Source of the DNA: Deltaproteobacteria bacterium
Lineage (GTDB): Bacteria > UBA10199 > SBBF01
Length of the DNA stretch: 6,191 nt
Assembly: GCA_016207765.1 (NCBI GenBank)
Contig: JACQOY010000167.1
Location: 1-6,191 of the forward strand
Direction of reading: 5' to 3'
Shown here: positions 4,222-6,191 of the stretch, in pieces
Layout: the number at the start of each line of letters is the position of its first letter
How positions within the stretch are numbered: the stretch's first letter is position 1
Made by a program: the position numbers and the translations under genes
Notes under the pieces: generated by a model
The model's input: the letters and a program-made list of their open reading frames with translations, nothing else
The model's database searches: none
Told to the model about the DNA's origin: nothing

Positions 4222-5441
4222 GCGGCCTTTGGCACATCCGAAATTTTTCCGCATTTGGGGCATCGGATCTGGGTATGGTTGAAATTCGGCGGGGTTTTCA
4301 TCTTGAGGCCGCAGGAACAGGTGACAAAGAAAAAACCGCTTGCCGCCATGAGGACATCGCCGGCAATCCGCCGGGCGGAAATCGGTTCGACAGGACGGGC
4401 ATCCGGGGATGGGCCGCGCAAGGCAACAACGGCGGTATCGGCAAGCCCCCCCCTTGGAATCAGATTCGAATGTTTGCCGCGCGCAGAATCGAAAGCCTCC
4501 TGGTAGGCTGTAAAATTCACCCCGTGAGTGAGACTCCGAAGAATTTTGACTCTTTCCGAGATTGGTGGATGGGTCGCCGTAAGGTCGGAGAGTTTCATTC
4601 CCTTCTTCTTCAACGGATTGACAATATAGAGGGCCGCCGTCACCTTATTTGCCCGGGGAAGATCGAGGTCGGTCCGGGAGATTTTTTCCAGGGCCGAGGC
4701 CAACCCCTCCGGGTAGCGCGTCAGCCGGACACCGGTGGCGTCGGCCAGATATTCGCGCTTCCGGGAGATGGCGAAATAGAGAAGACGCGCAACAATCGGG
4801 CTTAAAACGGCAAACACGATGGCGATGGCCAGAAAAACAAGCGCCGCCTGTCCCCCGCCTTTTCCGCCGCGGGAGCGATAACGGCTGGATGACCCCGAAT
4901 AGAACATCCCCCGCAAAAAGATATTCGACAAAAGCACAATACTCCCAAGCGATATCCCGGCAACCGTCATAAACAGAATGTCCCGATTAAGAACATGCGA
5001 CATTTCGTGGGCGATGACCCCCTGCAATTCGTCGCGGTTAAGCCGCGAGAGAAGCCCCGCCGTCACCGCAATGGCGGCCCTTTGCGGATTCCTGCCGGTG
5101 GCAAAGGCGTTGGGAGCCTCTTCGGGAATAATGTAGATTTTGGGCATGGCGGGGAGGTTGGCGGCTATTTTCATCTCCTCGACGATGTTGAAAAGCTGGG
5201 GATGGGCTGAGTGATCGACCTCTTTGGCGCCGCTCATTTTCAAGACGATTTTGTCCCCGGTAAAATAGCTGACAAGAAGCATGACAATCCAGAGGACCAT
5301 GGCAAAACTTAAGCCCAGGAAGGGGCCGTCGCGCGGATCAACCGCCGCGCCGGCAAAAAAACCGAGCAGTACAAGGCACAAGAACATCCCGGTGAAAAGA
5401 AAGATCGATTTGCGTTTGTTCGAACGGACAAGTTCCCACAT
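4218..5441 (-). CDS. M48-family (HtpX-like) membrane zinc metallopeptidase with C-terminal zinc ribbon
   Basis: 407-residue membrane peptidase. Hydrophobic segments lie at about 12-33, 40-62, 155-178 and 198-225. The catalytic motif HEMSH (145-149) supplies two zinc-binding His and the catalytic Glu; Glu230 in KREYLAD is the expected third ligand, and ATHPP (289-293) is the conserved late motif. M48 HtpX-like enzymes degrade misfolded or damaged membrane proteins under stress. Unusually, residues 375-397 carry CSC and CPKC pairs (Cys375, 377, 394, 397), forming a likely zinc ribbon joined by a Pro/Ala/Arg-rich linker (about 325-360) that includes a G8 tract at DNA level. The start MWELVRSNKRKS is typical of this subgroup, yet there is no Shine-Dalgarno sequence: a 7-bp tandem repeat sits there. 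It follows lemA by 89 bp and overlaps the HAD gene as ATGA. Confidence 0.95.
   Translation of the reverse strand: MWELVRSNKRKSIFLFTGMFLCLVLLGFFAGAAVDPRDGPFLGLSFAMVLWIVMLLVSYFTGDKIVLKMSGAKEVDHSAHPQLFNIVEEMKIAANLPAMPKIYIIPEEAPNAFATGRNPQRAAIAVTAGLLSRLNRDELQGVIAHEMSHVLNRDILFMTVAGISLGSIVLLSNIFLRGMFYSGSSSRYRSRGGKGGGQAALVFLAIAIVFAVLSPIVARLLYFAISRKREYLADATGVRLTRYPEGLASALEKISRTDLDLPRANKVTAALYIVNPLKKKGMKLSDLTATHPPISERVKILRSLTHGVNFTAYQEAFDSARGKHSNLIPRGGLADTAVVALRGPSPDARPVEPISARRIAGDVLMAASGFFFVTCSCGLKMKTPPNFNHTQIRCPKCGKISDVPKAA
4446..4453 (-). repeat. G8 tract in the M48 peptidase linker
   Basis: Eight G on the coding strand encode the end of Arg330 plus Gly331-Gly332, between the catalytic domain and the zinc ribbon. 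A one-base slip would leave the peptidase domain intact but remove the ribbon and disturb coupling to the HAD gene. Confidence 0.6.
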
Positions 5442-5447
5442 ACTGTG

Positions 5448-5478
5448 GACCAGTGACCAGTGACCAGTGACCAGTGAC
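5448..5478. repeat. Heptanucleotide tandem repeat (GACCAGT)n
   Basis: Four perfect copies of GACCAGT (5448-5454, 5455-5461, 5462-5468, 5469-5475) and a partial fifth (GAC, 5476-5478), read on the plus strand; the transcript strand reads ACTGGTC. The array ends 6 nt upstream of the peptidase start codon and fills the normal ribosome-binding position. The unit is not a multiple of three and lies in non-coding DNA. It resembles the heptameric short tandem repeats known in some bacterial genomes, but the family cannot be assigned. Confidence 0.85.
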
Positions 5479-5494
5479 TAAGGCTAAAAAAAGG

Positions 5495-5517
5495 GGCCAC
5501 TGGACAGAGGTCACAGG
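5495..5517. repeat. Two degenerate inverted copies facing the heptamer array
   Basis: GGCCACTGG (5495-5503) and GGTCACAGG (5509-5517) are each one base away from the reverse complement of CCAGTGACC, which occurs three times in the array (5450-5458, 5457-5465, 5464-5472). In the minus-strand transcript CCAGUGGCC pairs with GGUCACUGG over 9 bp with one G-U. A stem can therefore form with any of three registers, with a U7 run (5486-5492) in the loop. Confidence 0.55.
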
Positions 5518-5530
5518 TTCACCACATCGT

Positions 5531-6091
5531 TTAGGAAAAATTGACTTTCGGCAACGCCTTTTCGGCCTGGTCCTGGATTTCAAAAAACTCCTGCTCGGCA
5601 AAGCCGAACATCCCGGCAATGATGTTCGACGGAAACATCTGGATCTTGTTGTTGTAGAAAAGAACCTGATCGTTGTACCCCTGCCGGGAGAAGGCTATCC
5701 TGTTCTCGGTTGAAGTCAGTTCCTCCTGGAGGGCCAAAAAGTTCTGGTTGGCCTTCAAGTCGGGGTAGCTCTCCGCCACGGCAAAGAGATGGCCAAGAAC
5801 GCCGCTCAAGGCCCCTTCCGCCTGGGCTTTCTCCCCCACCGTCTGGGCGTTGACCGCCTGCGTCCGGGCGGCAACAACCTTCTCGAGCGTTTCGCGCTCG
5901 TGCTTCATGTATCCCTTTGTCGTCTCGATCAGATTCGGGATCAAATCGTGCCGACGTTTGAGCTGGACATCGATTTGCGACCAACTGTTCTTCACCTGGT
6001 TCCGCAAACGGATCAGCGAGTTGTACATGCCGATGACAAACAAAACCGCCAAGACACCGGCACCAATCAAAATAAGCGCCATCATTCCCAT
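5531..6091 (-). CDS. lemA: LemA family protein
   Basis: 186-residue LemA protein: one N-terminal membrane segment (about 4-22), then a helical domain. The family signature is clear: [20 protein letters not shown] (35-54), followed by a coiled-coil-like helix ([18 protein letters not shown], 63-80), [18 protein letters not shown] (108-125) and the conserved [15 protein letters not shown] (127-141). The biochemical role of LemA is not settled. The gene very often lies next to an M48 (HtpX-like) peptidase gene, as here, which suggests a shared envelope or stress function. The start at 6091 has a strong ribosome-binding site (AAGGAGGG, 3 nt before the ATG). Met3 and Met4 are possible alternative starts with more usual spacing. 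The peptidase gene follows after an 89-bp gap containing the heptamer array. Confidence 0.95.
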   Translation of the reverse strand: MGMMALILIGAGVLAVLFVIGMYNSLIRLRNQVKNSWSQIDVQLKRRHDLIPNLIETTKGYMKHERETLEKVVAARTQAVNAQTVGEKAQAEGALSGVLGHLFAVAESYPDLKANQNFLALQEELTSTENRIAFSRQGYNDQVLFYNNKIQMFPSNIIAGMFGFAEQEFFEIQDQAEKALPKVNFS

Positions 6092-6103
6092 AAACCCTCC
6101 TTG
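6092..6103 (-). promoter_or_regulatory. Ribosome-binding site of lemA
   Basis: Read on the minus strand, CAAGGAGGGTTT directly precedes the lemA ATG and contains a full AAGGAGG core. It fills the whole 12-nt gap to the stop codon of the possible upstream gene. It is the strongest Shine-Dalgarno sequence in the window and contrasts with its absence at the M48, lipoprotein and both antitoxin starts. Confidence 0.7.
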
Positions 6104-6191
6104 TTATTTTTGTTCACTCGCGAACATCTCGTTTAATAATTTCGGTATTCTGGAATCGTTGTCCAATTTTCCCATCTTTAAAACCTGCAAC
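6104..6191 (-). CDS. Possible 3' end of the gene upstream of lemA, cut by the window edge
   Basis: A minus-strand frame open from the window edge ends at TAA (6104-6106), 12 nt before the lemA start. The last 23 residues begin MGKLDNDSRIPKLLNEM and end FASEQK, and could equally be a complete tiny gene from an ATG at 6175. Third-position GC is about 50%, against about 24% in the competing open frame (stop at about 6114-6116), so this frame is preferred. The tight spacing to lemA supports an operon. No family is recognised from so little sequence. Confidence 0.42.
   Translation of the reverse strand, partial: LQVLKMGKLDNDSRIPKLLNEMFASEQK

Noticed and set aside
4222..4263. Longer start for the HAD gene at 4263
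   Set aside because: The added 14 residues are antecedent to the fold and come from zinc-ribbon codons of the peptidase; the ATGA overlap at 4218-4221 is a better start.
5448..5478. CRISPR-like array
   Set aside because: The units are 7 bp with no spacers and no cas genes nearby; this is a simple tandem repeat.
5309..5619. Minus-strand open frames spanning the heptamer array, giving peptide repeats
   Set aside because: They run out of frame through lemA and the M48 gene and stay open only because the repeat has no stop codon in those frames.
6111..6126. TGTTC-N6-GAACA inverted repeat upstream of lemA
   Set aside because: Short arms, and it probably lies in the 3' codons of the upstream gene; no promoter elements are arranged around it.

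Overview
The window reads as chromosomal sequence from a Gram-negative (diderm) bacterium of moderate GC. It carries a lipobox-bearing, transglycosylase-like lipoprotein, a YgfZ/CAF17-type protein, and a LemA plus M48-peptidase pair. The lipoprotein's poly-Asp stretch after the lipidated Cys and its Asp-rich style recall uncultured deltaproteobacterial-type lineages. That is an impression only; nothing here fixes the taxon. Coding density is very high, with no gene-free stretch over 300 bases.

Left part (1-1368, + strand): two toxin-antitoxin modules lie head to tail. Module 1 (100-763) is a ribbon-helix-helix VapB-type antitoxin and a PIN-domain VapC RNase, overlapping by 14 nt. Module 2 (819-1368) is a different ribbon-helix-helix antitoxin and a MazF/PemK RNase, overlapping by 23 nt. 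Both antitoxin start codons sit 35-36 nt downstream of the first base of a perfect TTGACA and lack a Shine-Dalgarno sequence, which fits leaderless transcripts. Both control regions carry ACATA/TATGT half-sites. A 14-bp hairpin inside the end of mazF probably terminates transcription from both sides, because the next gene arrives convergently and the two stop codons overlap.

Middle (1365-3576): a very acidic, probably lipid-anchored lytic-transglycosylase-like protein (- strand) is divergent from a YgfZ-like Fe-S protein (+ strand). Only 31 bp, including a G8 tract and a direct repeat, separate their start codons.

Right part (3541-6191, - strand): an apparent operon runs from a possible gene tail at the window edge to lemA, an M48 (HtpX-like) membrane peptidase with a C-terminal four-Cys zinc ribbon, and a HAD-IB (SerB-like) phosphatase. 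The peptidase and HAD genes share an ATGA stop/start. The HAD gene ends 36 nt inside the convergent ygfZ gene. Between lemA and the peptidase gene lies a 7-bp tandem repeat (GACCAGT, about 4.4 copies) with two degenerate inverted copies beside it. The array occupies the place where the peptidase ribosome-binding site should be.

Functionally the window combines stress/stability modules (two TA pairs), envelope maintenance (lipoprotein, LemA, M48 peptidase) and Fe-S housekeeping (YgfZ). The least explained parts are the lemA-M48 intergenic repeat, the leaderless, similarly built TA promoters, and the acidic lipoprotein with an expanded catalytic domain.
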